A DNA stretch of 64,000 nt from Alphaproteobacteria bacterium (lineage in GTDB: Bacteria; Pseudomonadota; Alphaproteobacteria; Micavibrionales; Micavibrionaceae), in NCBI GenBank assembly GCA_017302165.1, contig JAFLCW010000001.1, positions 682,001-746,000 of the forward strand, written 5' to 3'. This document shows, piece by piece, positions 30,385 through 40,260 of the stretch; position 1 is the first letter of the stretch, and each line of letters starts with the position of its first letter. Below the pieces are notes generated by a model that saw nothing but the letters and a program-made list of their open reading frames with translations, searched no databases and was not told the DNA's origin. A program made the translations under genes and the position numbers.

Positions 30385-31809
30385 ATGTCAGCCCGAGTCC
30401 TTGTTGTCGATGATATCCTGCCGAACGTAAAACTGCTCGAAGCCAAGTTGACGCAGGAATATTACGAGGTCGTGACAGCCTTAAACGGTCCCGAAGCCTT
30501 GATCAAGATTGAGGCTAGTCCGCCGGATATTGTTCTGCTGGATGTTATGATGCCGGGTATGGATGGGTTTGAGGTCTGCCGGCGTATCAAAACAAATCCC
30601 CTTACGGCGCATATCCCGGTGGTGATGGTCACGGCATTGACGGACCCGACTGACCGTGTGCGGGGGCTCGAAGTGGGCGCGGATGATTTCCTGAGTAAGC
30701 CGATTAATGATACCGCGTTGATGTCACGTGTGCGGTCACTGGTGCGTTATAAGATGACGGTGGATGAATGGCGCGCCCGTGAAAACACGGCCTCATCACT
30801 GGGCATGGTAGAAAAAGCGGCCAACGCCATGCAGGAGCCGGCTGAACAAGCACGCATTCTGGTTGTAGAAGATCAATATTTCGATAGTGAAAAGTTTATT
30901 GATGCCTTGAAAGTGGATAATGATGTTGTGATCGTGGTTGAAACTGGAGCACAGGCCATGACTAAAATCCTTCAGGTTGATTTTGATCTGATGGCGATTT
31001 CATTGAATTTAACCAATGAAGACGGCCTGAGATTATGTTCTCATTTGCGGTCATCGGAGCGGACACGGTCTATTCCTATTTTAATGATTGCCACCGAAGA
31101 CGATATGCCCCGTGTGGTACATGGCCTTGAAATTGGCGCACATGATTATATTATGCGCCCCGTTGACCGGAATGAATTATTGGCGCGGGTTAGAACGCAA
31201 GTCAGGCGCAAAAGATTTCAGGAAAGATTACGTTCGACCTATGAAGTTTCTCTCTCGCTGGCGTTGATCGATTCCCTGACAGGTTTGTATAATCGCCGTT
31301 ATCTTGAGGCGCACTTACAAAAATTATTGGTGAAAAACGAGGAAAATAAAAGATCCCTGGGTGTCTTGGTGATGGACATTGATCACTTTAAAAAGATTAA
31401 CGATACCTATGGACACGGTGTGGGGGATGAAATCCTCAAGATTTTTGCCGAGCGATTGAAGCGCAATATCCGGGGTATTGATATGGTGGCGCGTTTGGGC
31501 GGCGAAGAATTTGTGGTATTGCTTCCGGATATTCCGGTCGAGCGTGCCTATATTGTGGCGGAACGTTTGCGCCGATCGATCGCAGAAGAAACATTCCCCT
31601 GCAGTGCCCCGGAAGGTGCCATCAGTGTCACGACATCGATCGGCGGGGCAATGATTAACAGCCAGCCTCACGGCGTTCAAGAAGTGATCGACCGCGCCGA
31701 CAAGCAATTATATATCGCCAAGGAGCATGGCCGGAATGTCTGTGTGTTTGAAGATAAAGGGGCGTTGAACCCTGCCGAAATCCAGATTGAAGATCGGCGT
31801 ACCATTTAA
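30385..31809 (+). CDS. pleD: Response regulator diguanylate cyclase PleD
   Basis: Receiver-receiver-GGDEF protein, 474 residues, producing c-di-GMP at the swarmer-to-stalked type transition. REC1 (1-120) has DD and the acceptor Asp in PDIVLLDVMMPG. REC2 (about 152-275) is an adaptor without an acceptor Asp (DLMAISLNL). The GGDEF domain (about 295-455) has ARLGGEEFVVLLP and an RGID inhibitory site just before it. It shares a transcript with divK and eipB. A terminator follows 15 bases after the stop. Confidence 0.97.
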   Translation: MSARVLVVDDILPNVKLLEAKLTQEYYEVVTALNGPEALIKIEASPPDIVLLDVMMPGMDGFEVCRRIKTNPLTAHIPVVMVTALTDPTDRVRGLEVGADDFLSKPINDTALMSRVRSLVRYKMTVDEWRARENTASSLGMVEKAANAMQEPAEQARILVVEDQYFDSEKFIDALKVDNDVVIVVETGAQAMTKILQVDFDLMAISLNLTNEDGLRLCSHLRSSERTRSIPILMIATEDDMPRVVHGLEIGAHDYIMRPVDRNELLARVRTQVRRKRFQERLRSTYEVSLSLALIDSLTGLYNRRYLEAHLQKLLVKNEENKRSLGVLVMDIDHFKKINDTYGHGVGDEILKIFAERLKRNIRGIDMVARLGGEEFVVLLPDIPVERAYIVAERLRRSIAEETFPCSAPEGAISVTTSIGGAMINSQPHGVQEVIDRADKQLYIAKEHGRNVCVFEDKGALNPAEIQIEDRRTI

Positions 31810-31824
31810 TGAGTGGACAGCTAT

Positions 31825-31852
31825 AAAAAAAGGCACCTTACGGTGCCTTTTT
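31825..31852. terminator. Bidirectional Rho-independent terminator between pleD and rpmG
   Basis: AAAAAGGCACC (31827-31837) pairs perfectly with GGTGCCTTTTT (31842-31852) around a 4-base loop. The A-run and T-run make it usable from both strands, which suits the convergent pleD and rpmG. Confidence 0.92.
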
Positions 31853-31882
31853 GTGTGAACCCAAAATTTAATTCTTTATGCC

Positions 31883-32089
31883 TTAGTTCTTTTTGGAAGG
31901 CGGCATTTTCTTTTCTTCAAAGACAACATGCATGCCTTTTTTGCCCGTGGCCGGGTTATCTGCCCAAGGGTCATATTTTTTCAATTTCAATTTTTCCTGT
32001 GATTTGGCACTTTTCGTTTTGTAGTAACGAAAACCTGTTCCGGCGGAGCTTTCCATCCGCACCAACATGCCAACGCCTTTTTTCGCCAT
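31883..32089 (-). CDS. rpmG: 50S ribosomal protein L33, extended form
   Basis: A 68-residue basic protein of the large ribosomal subunit. The L33 core is seen in VRMESSAGTGFRYYKTKSA and EKLKLKKYDP, and the closing VVFEEKKMP matches the usual HVEFKEAKI. Between the KKYDP and that end is an extra stretch of about a dozen residues (WADNPATGKKGMH), and a basic tail follows, so it is longer than the common 50-55 residue form. No zinc-binding Cys pairs are present. Confidence 0.88.
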   Translation of the reverse strand: MAKKGVGMLVRMESSAGTGFRYYKTKSAKSQEKLKLKKYDPWADNPATGKKGMHVVFEEKKMPPSKKN

Positions 32090-32183
32090 GGTATAAACCT
32101 TTCAAATGAATTCAGGCCGTGAATGTACGGATTTTCCCCATAATGTCAAGAAATTACGCCCTTTGGCGTATCCCTTCAATTGC

Positions 32184-34427
32184 TTATCGGCGACGCCCCT
32201 TCTTTCCCTTTGATTTAAAACGGTTTTTACCTTGTTTGCCGTTCTTCCGGGGGTCGGGTCGGTTCAGGTTGGTTTTTTTGAAACTGACCCCCGGTATATC
32301 CGCGCTGGCGTCATTGGCCAAGGCAAAAACGGATGATCCTGTCATACCATCGGCCTCTCGCAGATACACCTGAACCTGTGCCCCCAGCCGGTAGAGCCGC
32401 CCGGATTTCCGCCCGACCAACGCATGTTGTTTTTCATCATGGACATAAAAATCCTGCGGCAGACTTCGAATGGGAATTAACCCATCGGCGCCGTTTTCAT
32501 CCAGTGAGATAAAAAGCCCAAACCGGGTCACGCCTGAAATGCGTGCCGAAAACTCTGCGCCGATTCGTTGAGAGAGCCAGGTAGCGGTAAAACGATCTAC
32601 GGCAGAACGTTCAGCAGATGCGCTGGTGCGCTCCGTTTCAGAAATATGCGCGGATTTTTCTTCCAGCTTGACCTTTTCTTCGTCCGTCAGACCGCCCGGT
32701 CCCAAACCATAAGCGGCAATTAGCGATCGATGCACGAGTAAATCGGCATAACGGCGAATGGGGGAGGTGAAATGGGCATATTTAGACAGAGCCAGGCCGA
32801 AATGTCCGATATTGTCCGGTGCATACACGGCCTGTGCCTGTGTGCGTAAAATCACCTCGCTGATGAGATGAGAGTAGGGGAGTTTTTTGGCGAGTTCCAA
32901 CAAATGATTGATCTGGCGCGGCTGGGTGACATTTCCTTTGGGCAGAGATAAACCAAACGCCGTCACAAATTCCCGCGCGCTATCCAGTTTCTGCATCGAA
33001 GGGCGGTCATGCACCCGGTACACACAGGGGGCCCGGCGTGCCTCAAGCGCTTGAGCCGCGGCCACATTGGCCAAAATCATGAATTCTTCGATTAATTTGT
33101 GACTATCAAACCTTAGTCTATTTTTAACCCCTGTCATCGTGCCGTGGGCATCGATGATGATCTGGCGTTCAGGTAAATCCAGCTCCAGCGCGCCGCGTTT
33201 CAGGCGTGCCGCATTTAAAATATCATACCCCGCATATAACGGCAGGATCACGGGTTCCATGAGCGGGCGCGTGACATCGTCAACCACACCATCCTTGGCG
33301 GCTTGTACCTGTTCATAAGTCAAGCGAGCAACCGATTTCATTAATCCGCGCACAATATGGTATTTTTCCAGATGTCCTGTTGGATCGATGTATAAATGAA
33401 AAGCCATGCAGGCACGGTCTTCGTTGGGGCGAAGGGAGCAAAGGTCATTCGATAAAGCTTCGGGAAGCATCGGCACGACCCGGTCGGGGAAATAGGTTGA
33501 ATTGCCGCGTCGATACGCTTCTTTATCCAATTCAGATCCCGGGCGCACATAATAGGAAACGTCGGCAATCGCGACAATCAGATGAAACCCGGCATCTGTC
33601 TTTTCGGCAAAAACAGCATCGTCAAAATCCCGGGCATCAGCACCGTCAATGGTGACCAAGGGAATATGCCGTAAATCTTCGCGCCCTTTGATATCGGGCA
33701 CTTTCATGCCTTTTGTTTCTTCAATGACACGCGGCAGGAAATCTTCATGCATCCCCGCTTCGCTGAGTGCGATCAGGGAAATCGCCTTGGGATCGTCCCG
33801 CCGTCCGATGACTTTTGTAATCCGGACTTTTTTGTTGTGACTTCCACGGGCAGGCTGAATTTCGCCCATGGCAATATCATCTTCGCGGGCACCGTTTAAA
33901 TCTTCCTGTGCGACGTCAAAATCAAACCGCGCTTTTTTATCTGTCGGTGCCAGAATAAATCCGCGTTTGGTTTTTTGAATAACGCCCAGCACGCGCCCGC
34001 GGGGGTCATCGAGACGCCGAATAACGCGGGCTTCGTATTTCTTATCCGATAGCCGGTGTAATTTGGCCAGCACGCGGTCATGCTCCCGCAAGGCTGGATG
34101 GCCTTTATCCCCGGGCGTGACCTCAATACGCGGGGGTGCCCCTAGCAAGGATTCATTCCAGTCCACCGGACGGGCAAACACATCGCCATCAATATCAATA
34201 TGGGTGACTTCAATAATGCTCACCGCCGGAAGTCCGCTGGGGACAGCATAGGTTTGTCCCGGGAGCTTGACGAGCGCCCCCTCGCTTTCGAGTTCCTTTA
34301 GAATGCGCTTGATCTCTATCCGGTCATCGCCCTTGACGCCAAAGGCTTCCACGATGTCTCGTTTGGTCAAGGGGGTTGGAGATTCCGAGATAAACCTGAG
34401 AATATTAACTTTGTCGGGTGGGTGCAT
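32184..34427 (-). CDS. rnr: Ribonuclease R
   Basis: 3'-5' exoribonuclease of the RNB family, 747 residues. It has an N-terminal winged helix (about 1-65), cold-shock domains (to about 230) and the RNB catalytic domain, with the metal-binding cluster DGADARDFDDAVFAE near residue 260. An S1 domain lies at about 620-705 (GAEFSARISGVTRFGLFISL) and the C-terminal tail is Lys/Arg-rich. It degrades structured RNA. The start is ATG at 34425-34427, with 82 bases to the divergent epimerase gene. Confidence 0.96.
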   Translation of the reverse strand: MHPPDKVNILRFISESPTPLTKRDIVEAFGVKGDDRIEIKRILKELESEGALVKLPGQTYAVPSGLPAVSIIEVTHIDIDGDVFARPVDWNESLLGAPPRIEVTPGDKGHPALREHDRVLAKLHRLSDKKYEARVIRRLDDPRGRVLGVIQKTKRGFILAPTDKKARFDFDVAQEDLNGAREDDIAMGEIQPARGSHNKKVRITKVIGRRDDPKAISLIALSEAGMHEDFLPRVIEETKGMKVPDIKGREDLRHIPLVTIDGADARDFDDAVFAEKTDAGFHLIVAIADVSYYVRPGSELDKEAYRRGNSTYFPDRVVPMLPEALSNDLCSLRPNEDRACMAFHLYIDPTGHLEKYHIVRGLMKSVARLTYEQVQAAKDGVVDDVTRPLMEPVILPLYAGYDILNAARLKRGALELDLPERQIIIDAHGTMTGVKNRLRFDSHKLIEEFMILANVAAAQALEARRAPCVYRVHDRPSMQKLDSAREFVTAFGLSLPKGNVTQPRQINHLLELAKKLPYSHLISEVILRTQAQAVYAPDNIGHFGLALSKYAHFTSPIRRYADLLVHRSLIAAYGLGPGGLTDEEKVKLEEKSAHISETERTSASAERSAVDRFTATWLSQRIGAEFSARISGVTRFGLFISLDENGADGLIPIRSLPQDFYVHDEKQHALVGRKSGRLYRLGAQVQVYLREADGMTGSSVFALANDASADIPGVSFKKTNLNRPDPRKNGKQGKNRFKSKGKKGRRR

Positions 34428-34509
34428 GAATGATTAAATACTTCCTTATGATTGATTGTAGGGCAGGGGTTTGGTAAAGCTCAAGGTCTATATAGGGATA
34501 TTTAGAATT

Positions 34510-35553
34510 ATGCAGAAAATAATGGTTACAGGTGCGGCCGGATTTATCGGGTTTCATTTATCTAAAAGGCTGTTGGATGAAGGTAAGACGGTGATCGGGA
34601 TTGATAACCTTAATGCCTATTATGACGTCACCTTGAAAGATAACCGTCTGAAGCAATTAATATCCCATCCTCACTTCACCTTTGTGAAAATGGATCTAGA
34701 AGATAAAGACCGGATGAACCAACTCTTTTCTGATGTTGCGCCGGATGCGGTAGTCAATCTGGCGGCGCAGGCCGGTGTGCGCTATTCGATTGAAAATCCT
34801 CATGCCTATATCTCCAGTAACATTAATGGGTTCATGAATATTCTTGAATCCTGTCGACATCACCGGGTGAAACATCTGGTCTATGCGTCATCCTCTTCGG
34901 TATATGGATCAAACGAAAAACTGCCCTTTTCCGTCAGTGATAATGTGGATCATCCGATCAGCTTGTATGCCGCTACCAAGAAATCTAATGAATTAATGGC
35001 GCATACCTATGCCCATCTGTATGGATTACCTGTGACGGGTTTACGGTTTTTCACCGTATATGGCCCATGGGGTCGCCCCGACATGGCGATGTTCAAATTT
35101 ACCAAAGCAATTTATGAAGGCAAACCGATAGATGTGTATAATAACGGCGATATGAAACGTGATTTCACCTATGTTGATGATATCATCGAAAGTGTCACGC
35201 GGCTGATTGAAAAGCCAGCCACACCTGACCCGGCCTGGCAACCCCAATCCCCTGATCCCGCCACCAGTAACGCGCCCTACAGGCTTTATAATATTGGAAA
35301 TCATTCCCCGGTGATGTTGATGGATATGATCCGGATTCTGGAGAAAGAAGTGGGCTTAACGGCCACACTCAATTTTCTGCCGATGCAGGCGGGGGATGTT
35401 TATGCTACGTATGCCGATGTGGCGGCGCTTGAAAATGCTGTCGGGTTCAAACCATCCACCCCCCTTGATAAAGGCATTTCTGCATTTGTCCGGTGGTATC
35501 GTGACTATCATGGTTTGGGCAATGGTCCTGCACGTGTATCAGCAGGTGGATGA
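34510..35553 (+). CDS. UDP-glucuronate 4-epimerase-like NAD-dependent epimerase
   Basis: Extended short-chain dehydrogenase, 347 residues from ATG 34510, expected to make UDP-galacturonate for surface polysaccharide. The start is set by IMVTGAAGFIGFHLSKRL, the NAD-binding motif; a start at 34471 would add an odd leader. The catalytic YAATK and the SSSSVYGSN strand are clear. DNLNAYYDVTLKDNRLKQL, with its YYDV, is typical of the UDP-glucuronate subgroup. It is followed 4 bases later by a glycosyltransferase. Substrate specificity is inference from the subgroup. Confidence 0.88.
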   Translation: MQKIMVTGAAGFIGFHLSKRLLDEGKTVIGIDNLNAYYDVTLKDNRLKQLISHPHFTFVKMDLEDKDRMNQLFSDVAPDAVVNLAAQAGVRYSIENPHAYISSNINGFMNILESCRHHRVKHLVYASSSSVYGSNEKLPFSVSDNVDHPISLYAATKKSNELMAHTYAHLYGLPVTGLRFFTVYGPWGRPDMAMFKFTKAIYEGKPIDVYNNGDMKRDFTYVDDIIESVTRLIEKPATPDPAWQPQSPDPATSNAPYRLYNIGNHSPVMLMDMIRILEKEVGLTATLNFLPMQAGDVYATYADVAALENAVGFKPSTPLDKGISAFVRWYRDYHGLGNGPARVSAGG

Positions 35554-35557
35554 TTTT

Positions 35558-36625
35558 ATGTCTCGTCATATCGGTCTGGTGATTTCGGATATGGGGGCGG
35601 GCGGCGCCCAACGCGTTGTGTCCGAATTGTCATCAGGATGGGTTCAGCAGGGTCATCGCGTCACGATTTTTACATTTGATACCCCAGATGCGACATCATT
35701 TTTCCCGCTCTCTTCTGCTGTTACCCTGATCAATTTATCCGGACACGGCAGAGCCGCTGGGTTTATATCAGCCATCAAGGCGAATATAGGCCGCATTATA
35801 AAATTGCGTCGTGCACTTAAAAATTCTGCGCCGGATATTCTTTTAGCTTTTTTGCCAGACATGGTTTTTACCGCCGTCATGGCCAATGGATTTTCCCGGC
35901 CTGTCATCGCGTGTGAACGCACCAACCCGGCCATGTATCCCACGGGTCTGTGGCGGTTGGTTCGGGATATCACCTACAGGCTTTCTGACCTGATTATCTG
36001 CCAAACACAAACAGCGGCAGATTATTTTAACATGCCGCATAAAACACGGGTGATTCCAAACCCTGTGCCTATCCCAAATATCACGGGGCACAGCGATATC
36101 CCCGTGCCTGAGCGGCGATTTATCGCGTCGCTTGGACGTCTCAGTTTTGAAAAAGGGCATGATATCTTGATTAGGGCGTTTGACCTGATCGCCCCTGACT
36201 TTCCGGATATAGATTTGATGATCATCGGCGAGGGTGCGGAAAAAGACAGGCTTCAGGCGATGTGCCGTTATCCAGAGCGTGTCCTGTTTGCGGGGGTATC
36301 TCAACATCCGTTTCCCGTTTTATCCAAGGCCGACATTTTTGTTCTGCCTTCGCGCTATGAAGGTTTCCCCAATGCATTGGCCGAAGCCATGATTTTGGGT
36401 CTGCCTTGTGTGGTGAGTGAGGGTGCCGATGGGGGATTGATAGCAGATGAGCAAAATGGCCGGATTGTGCCTGTAGAAGATTCTGAATTTCTCTCAACGG
36501 TGTTGCGCTCGTTACTTGAAAACCCGGTGCAGGCCAAAAATTTGGGAGATCGGGCGCGCGCGATATCATCGCGGGTTGATCCGGCGCATGTCTCTCGTCT
36601 TTGGGATCAGGTTATTTCTTCTTAG
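35558..36625 (+). CDS. Glycosyltransferase family 4
   Basis: A 355-residue retaining GT-B glycosyltransferase. I chose ATG 35558: AGGTGG lies 9 bases before it, and the product begins MSRHIGLVISDMGAGGAQRV, a typical GT4 N-terminus. The longer frame from 35396 lies inside the epimerase. The C-terminal domain has IASLGRLSFEKGHDILIRAF, GVSQHPFPVLSKADIFVLPS and EGFPNALAEAM, the donor-binding E-x7-E region. Together with the upstream epimerase it may add a uronic acid or related sugar to an envelope glycan. The last 14 bases overlap topA on the other strand. Confidence 0.9.
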   Translation: MSRHIGLVISDMGAGGAQRVVSELSSGWVQQGHRVTIFTFDTPDATSFFPLSSAVTLINLSGHGRAAGFISAIKANIGRIIKLRRALKNSAPDILLAFLPDMVFTAVMANGFSRPVIACERTNPAMYPTGLWRLVRDITYRLSDLIICQTQTAADYFNMPHKTRVIPNPVPIPNITGHSDIPVPERRFIASLGRLSFEKGHDILIRAFDLIAPDFPDIDLMIIGEGAEKDRLQAMCRYPERVLFAGVSQHPFPVLSKADIFVLPSRYEGFPNALAEAMILGLPCVVSEGADGGLIADEQNGRIVPVEDSEFLSTVLRSLLENPVQAKNLGDRARAISSRVDPAHVSRLWDQVISS

Positions 36626-39062
36626 CCGTTGTTTTCTTAACAGCCGTTTTTTTCTTTTTCGGCGCAGATTTTTTGGCGTTGGCTTTGGCGGCTTTTTCTT
36701 CGGCTTTCTTGGCGGCTAGCTCTTCTTTTTTCTTGGTGCGCCAATTGGGCTTGGTTGGTTGCGCCAATAATTCAACGGCGCGGTTCATGCCGATAATTAA
36801 TACATCATCATCCTTAGGAATTGATTTAAACTTTCCATCATGTTTCAGATAGGGTCCAAACCGTCCGATCCCGGCCTGAATCATTTTTCCACTTTCTGGA
36901 TGTGTTCCCACATCACGCGGCAGAGCCAGAAGTTTGAGGGCGGATTCAAGGGTGACATCATCTAGCGGCGTTCCCTTGGGTACGCCCTGCCGTTTGGGTT
37001 TGTCGTTTTTATCTTTGGAATCAGCGGGGGTATCGATTTGTACATAAGGCCCATAAGGTCCACGGCGCAGGGAAACACTTCGTCCTGTGGCAGGATCTGT
37101 GCCCAGCATTTTAGGTTCGTTGGCCAGCGCCGCGCCCTTATCCCCTTCACCGCCCTCGGCGTCTTCTTCCGACAGGATCAAGGGGCGGGTGAAGCGGCAA
37201 TCCGGATAGGCCGAACATCCGATAAAGGCGCCGAATTTCCCCAGCTTAAGAGAGAGGATGCCGGGCGTACACGCCGGACATTGACGCGGGTTTGACCCGT
37301 CATCCTTGGGCGGGAAAAAATGGATGCCCAATTCTTCGTTCAAATGATCAATCACATTGGTGATCGTCAGTTTTTTGGCGTCTTCCACCGATTTGGAAAA
37401 ATCAATCCAGAACTGTTTTAACGCTTCTTTCCACGCGACATGTCCGGAAGCGATAGCATCCAGTTCTTCTTCCAGATTGGCCGTGAAATCATAATCAACA
37501 TATTTTTTGAAAAAACTGGTGAGGAAACTGGTGACCAAACGCCCCCGGTCTTCCGGGATAAAGCGTTTTGATTCCATCGTGACATATTTCCGGTCACGCA
37601 GAACCTGAAGGATAGAGGCATAGGTTGAGGGTCTGCCAATACCAAGTTCTTCAAGCTTTTTCACCAGCGAGGCTTCGGAATAACGGGGCGGCGGCTGGGT
37701 GAAATGTTGGTTTTCACGTACATCCATCAATTTTGCCGGATCCTGTTCCGAGAGCGGGGGCAGGCGTCTATCCTGTTCATCCACCCCGTCATCATCATCC
37801 CGGTCTTCGTGATAAAGTGTCAGAAATCCATCAAATGTCACGACCGAACCGGTCGCACGCAAGACCACATCATCGGTGCCGTCTGAAATATCAGCGGCCA
37901 CTTGATCCATCACAGCACTTTCCATCTGTGAGGCCATAGTGCGTTTCCAGATCAAATCATATAACCGCCGCTGACCGTCATCGTCACCGGCCTGCGCCCG
38001 CGTCAGATCCGTAGGGCGAATGGCTTCGTGCGCTTCTTGGGCGTTTTTGGCCTTGGATTTATAGAGGCGCGGGGAGTCAGGTAAATATTTCGCGCCGTAA
38101 TCTTTTTGAATCACGTCCCGTGCCTGAAGGACGGCATCCATCGACAGGTTGGTGCCGTCCGTACGCATATAGGTGATGAGACCTGATTCATAGAGTTGTT
38201 GCGCCAGACGCATGGTCTGTGCGGCGGAATATCCCAGTTTGCGTGAGGCTTCCATCTGCAGGGATGAGGTAATGAAAGGCGGGTAAGGGTTGCGGCGTGT
38301 TTGTTTCTTTTCAATTTTTTGAATGCGCAGGGATTTTGATTTAATTCGTGTCGCGGCCTGATGCGCGGCATCGGCGGAACCGATATCCAGCTTATCCAGC
38401 TTATTACCCGCTAGCGTCGTCAGACGCGCGGTAAAAGGCGCGCCATCCTTGGTATGAAGCAGGGCTTCAATGCTCCAATATTCCTGCGCACGGAATTTTT
38501 CAATCTCCAGTTCGCGCTCGCAAATTAACCGAAGCGCGACAGACTGAACCCGTCCCGCAGAACGTGACCCCGGCAGTTTACGCCACAGCACGGGTGAAAT
38601 GTTAAACCCGACCAGATAATCCAGTGCCCGCCGTGCCATGTAGGCATCGATTAAATCACCGTCCAGATCACGGGCATGGTCAAAGGCATTCTTGACGGCG
38701 TTTTTGGTAATTTCATTAAACGTGACCCGGCGCAGATGTTTTCCGGCCAGCAAGTTGGCATCTGTCAGGATTTCCTTGATATGCCAGGAAATGGCCTCTC
38801 CTTCCCTGTCCGGGTCAGACGCCAGATAAATGGTATCGGCTTTTTTAACGGCACGCTTGATATCGCTCACGGCTTTGCCAGCGCGATCCCCCAGTGCCCA
38901 TGTCATGGCAAAATCTTGGTCTGGCTGAACCGACCCTTCTTTACCCACGAGGTCGCGGACATGGCCATAGGACGCGATGACCTCAAAGTCGGCGCCCAGA
39001 TATTTGTGGATCGTTTTGGCCTTGGCGGGCGATTCAACGATGACAAGATTATGCGCGGTCAA
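36612..39062 (-). CDS. topA: DNA topoisomerase I
   Basis: Type IA topoisomerase that relaxes negative supercoils, 816 residues. It has an N-terminal Toprim domain (VIVESPAKAKTIHKYLG, later SDPDREGEAISWH) and the active Tyr in SGLITYMRTDGTN near residue 300. One four-Cys zinc finger (CPAC...CSAYPDC, near 595-625) and several C-terminal topoisomerase repeats (RRGPYGPYVQ, GRFGPYLKHD) follow. It ends in a 45-residue Lys/Ala-rich tail. It lies 28 bases after dprA, and its 3' end overlaps the convergent glycosyltransferase. Confidence 0.97.
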   Translation of the reverse strand: MTAHNLVIVESPAKAKTIHKYLGADFEVIASYGHVRDLVGKEGSVQPDQDFAMTWALGDRAGKAVSDIKRAVKKADTIYLASDPDREGEAISWHIKEILTDANLLAGKHLRRVTFNEITKNAVKNAFDHARDLDGDLIDAYMARRALDYLVGFNISPVLWRKLPGSRSAGRVQSVALRLICERELEIEKFRAQEYWSIEALLHTKDGAPFTARLTTLAGNKLDKLDIGSADAAHQAATRIKSKSLRIQKIEKKQTRRNPYPPFITSSLQMEASRKLGYSAAQTMRLAQQLYESGLITYMRTDGTNLSMDAVLQARDVIQKDYGAKYLPDSPRLYKSKAKNAQEAHEAIRPTDLTRAQAGDDDGQRRLYDLIWKRTMASQMESAVMDQVAADISDGTDDVVLRATGSVVTFDGFLTLYHEDRDDDDGVDEQDRRLPPLSEQDPAKLMDVRENQHFTQPPPRYSEASLVKKLEELGIGRPSTYASILQVLRDRKYVTMESKRFIPEDRGRLVTSFLTSFFKKYVDYDFTANLEEELDAIASGHVAWKEALKQFWIDFSKSVEDAKKLTITNVIDHLNEELGIHFFPPKDDGSNPRQCPACTPGILSLKLGKFGAFIGCSAYPDCRFTRPLILSEEDAEGGEGDKGAALANEPKMLGTDPATGRSVSLRRGPYGPYVQIDTPADSKDKNDKPKRQGVPKGTPLDDVTLESALKLLALPRDVGTHPESGKMIQAGIGRFGPYLKHDGKFKSIPKDDDVLIIGMNRAVELLAQPTKPNWRTKKKEELAAKKAEEKAAKANAKKSAPKKKKTAVKKTTAKKK

Positions 39063-39090
39063 AAGTTAAAAATCCTTTTTATATCAATGC

Positions 39091-40260
39091 CTAAGATACT
39101 AATACGACCCGGTTGCCCGGAAGGCGTTGTATCCGTCCGGCCAGCTCCAGTTCCAACAAAAGGGACTGAAGCACCGGTATGCTGACATGACATGTGCGGA
39201 GCAATTCGTCAACTCCAAGGGGGATTTGCGATAAATTCTCAAGCAGGCGAGCCCTTGCCGTATCCTCGTCAAGATCTGGCAGATTGGGTAGATCCGGCAG
39301 AGGATCGGGGTCTTTGTTGATCCAGGCAAAGGTCTTGGGTTCGCTCAGGCCATGGCCGGAAAAACTGGTGATATTTTTTAAAATATCCTGTGCGCTGGTG
39401 ACCAGAATGGCACCATCCTGAAGAAGTTTGTTGGGACCTTCGGCTCTAGGGTCGAGGGGAGAACCGGGCACGGCATACACATCGCGCCCTTGTTCGGCGG
39501 CGGTACGTGCGGTGATTAACGATCCTGATTTCAACGTGGCTTCGACCACCACGACCCCGGATGATAACCCCGAAATAATGCGGTTTCGACGGGGAAAGTG
39601 CCGCGCCAGCGGTTCCATACCCCATGGGCTTTCGGCGACAATCGCGCCCATTTCCTTGATCTGGGCATATAAAGTGGCATTTTCAGGCGGATAAATCACA
39701 TCAATACCGCCTGCGACAACGGCAATAGTGCCGGTCATCAACGCACCCTGATGCACGGCGGTATCAATGCCGCGCGCCAGGCCTGAGACCACCACTTGTC
39801 CGGACTGTCCCAGTTCGCGCGCCAGTTTCTCCGCGAGCTTTCGCCCATTGAGCGACGCATTACGTGCCCCGACCATTCCAATGCAATTCCCCCGTAGGTA
39901 ACGTCGGTGCCCCAAGAGAGAGAGGACAGGGGGCGCATCCTCACACGCACCCAGCGGGATCGGATAATCAGCTTCGCTGGCGAAGATAAAATCGCCCCCG
40001 GCCTTTTTGAGCGTTTCCCATTCCTGTTCGCATGCATCCATCGGGGCAGGCGTTAAATTTTTTTGACGTCCGCCCTTGCGTGAGAGCGAGGGCAAAGCAT
40101 TCAGTGCCTCCCCAGCAGACCCAAAGCGAGAAAGCAATTGATAGAACGTTACCGGGCCGACATTTTCGGTGCGGATCAATCGAATCCAGTTCAATTTTTC
40201 CGCATCAGATAAACAAGACGGCGTATGTTCCGTATATGTCTTCTGGGGGAACAGGGTCAT
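39091..40260 (-). CDS. dprA: DNA-processing protein DprA
   Basis: Single-stranded DNA-binding protein that loads RecA in natural transformation, 389 residues from ATG 40260. The reading frame extends to 40476, but that part lies inside plsY; ATG 40260 overlaps the plsY stop by 4 bases and gives a normal N-terminus. The order is a SAM-like domain (about 15-85), a Rossmann DprA domain with [27 protein letters not shown] and [20 protein letters not shown], and a C-terminal winged helix. No other competence gene is in the window. Confidence 0.94.
   Translation of the reverse strand: MTLFPQKTYTEHTPSCLSDAEKLNWIRLIRTENVGPVTFYQLLSRFGSAGEALNALPSLSRKGGRQKNLTPAPMDACEQEWETLKKAGGDFIFASEADYPIPLGACEDAPPVLSLLGHRRYLRGNCIGMVGARNASLNGRKLAEKLARELGQSGQVVVSGLARGIDTAVHQGALMTGTIAVVAGGIDVIYPPENATLYAQIKEMGAIVAESPWGMEPLARHFPRRNRIISGLSSGVVVVEATLKSGSLITARTAAEQGRDVYAVPGSPLDPRAEGPNKLLQDGAILVTSAQDILKNITSFSGHGLSEPKTFAWINKDPDPLPDLPNLPDLDEDTARARLLENLSQIPLGVDELLRTCHVSIPVLQSLLLELELAGRIQRLPGNRVVLVS

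Noticed and set aside
35396..35557. Upstream start of the GT4 glycosyltransferase
   Set aside because: It lies inside the epimerase, and the product before MSRHIGL has no family similarity.
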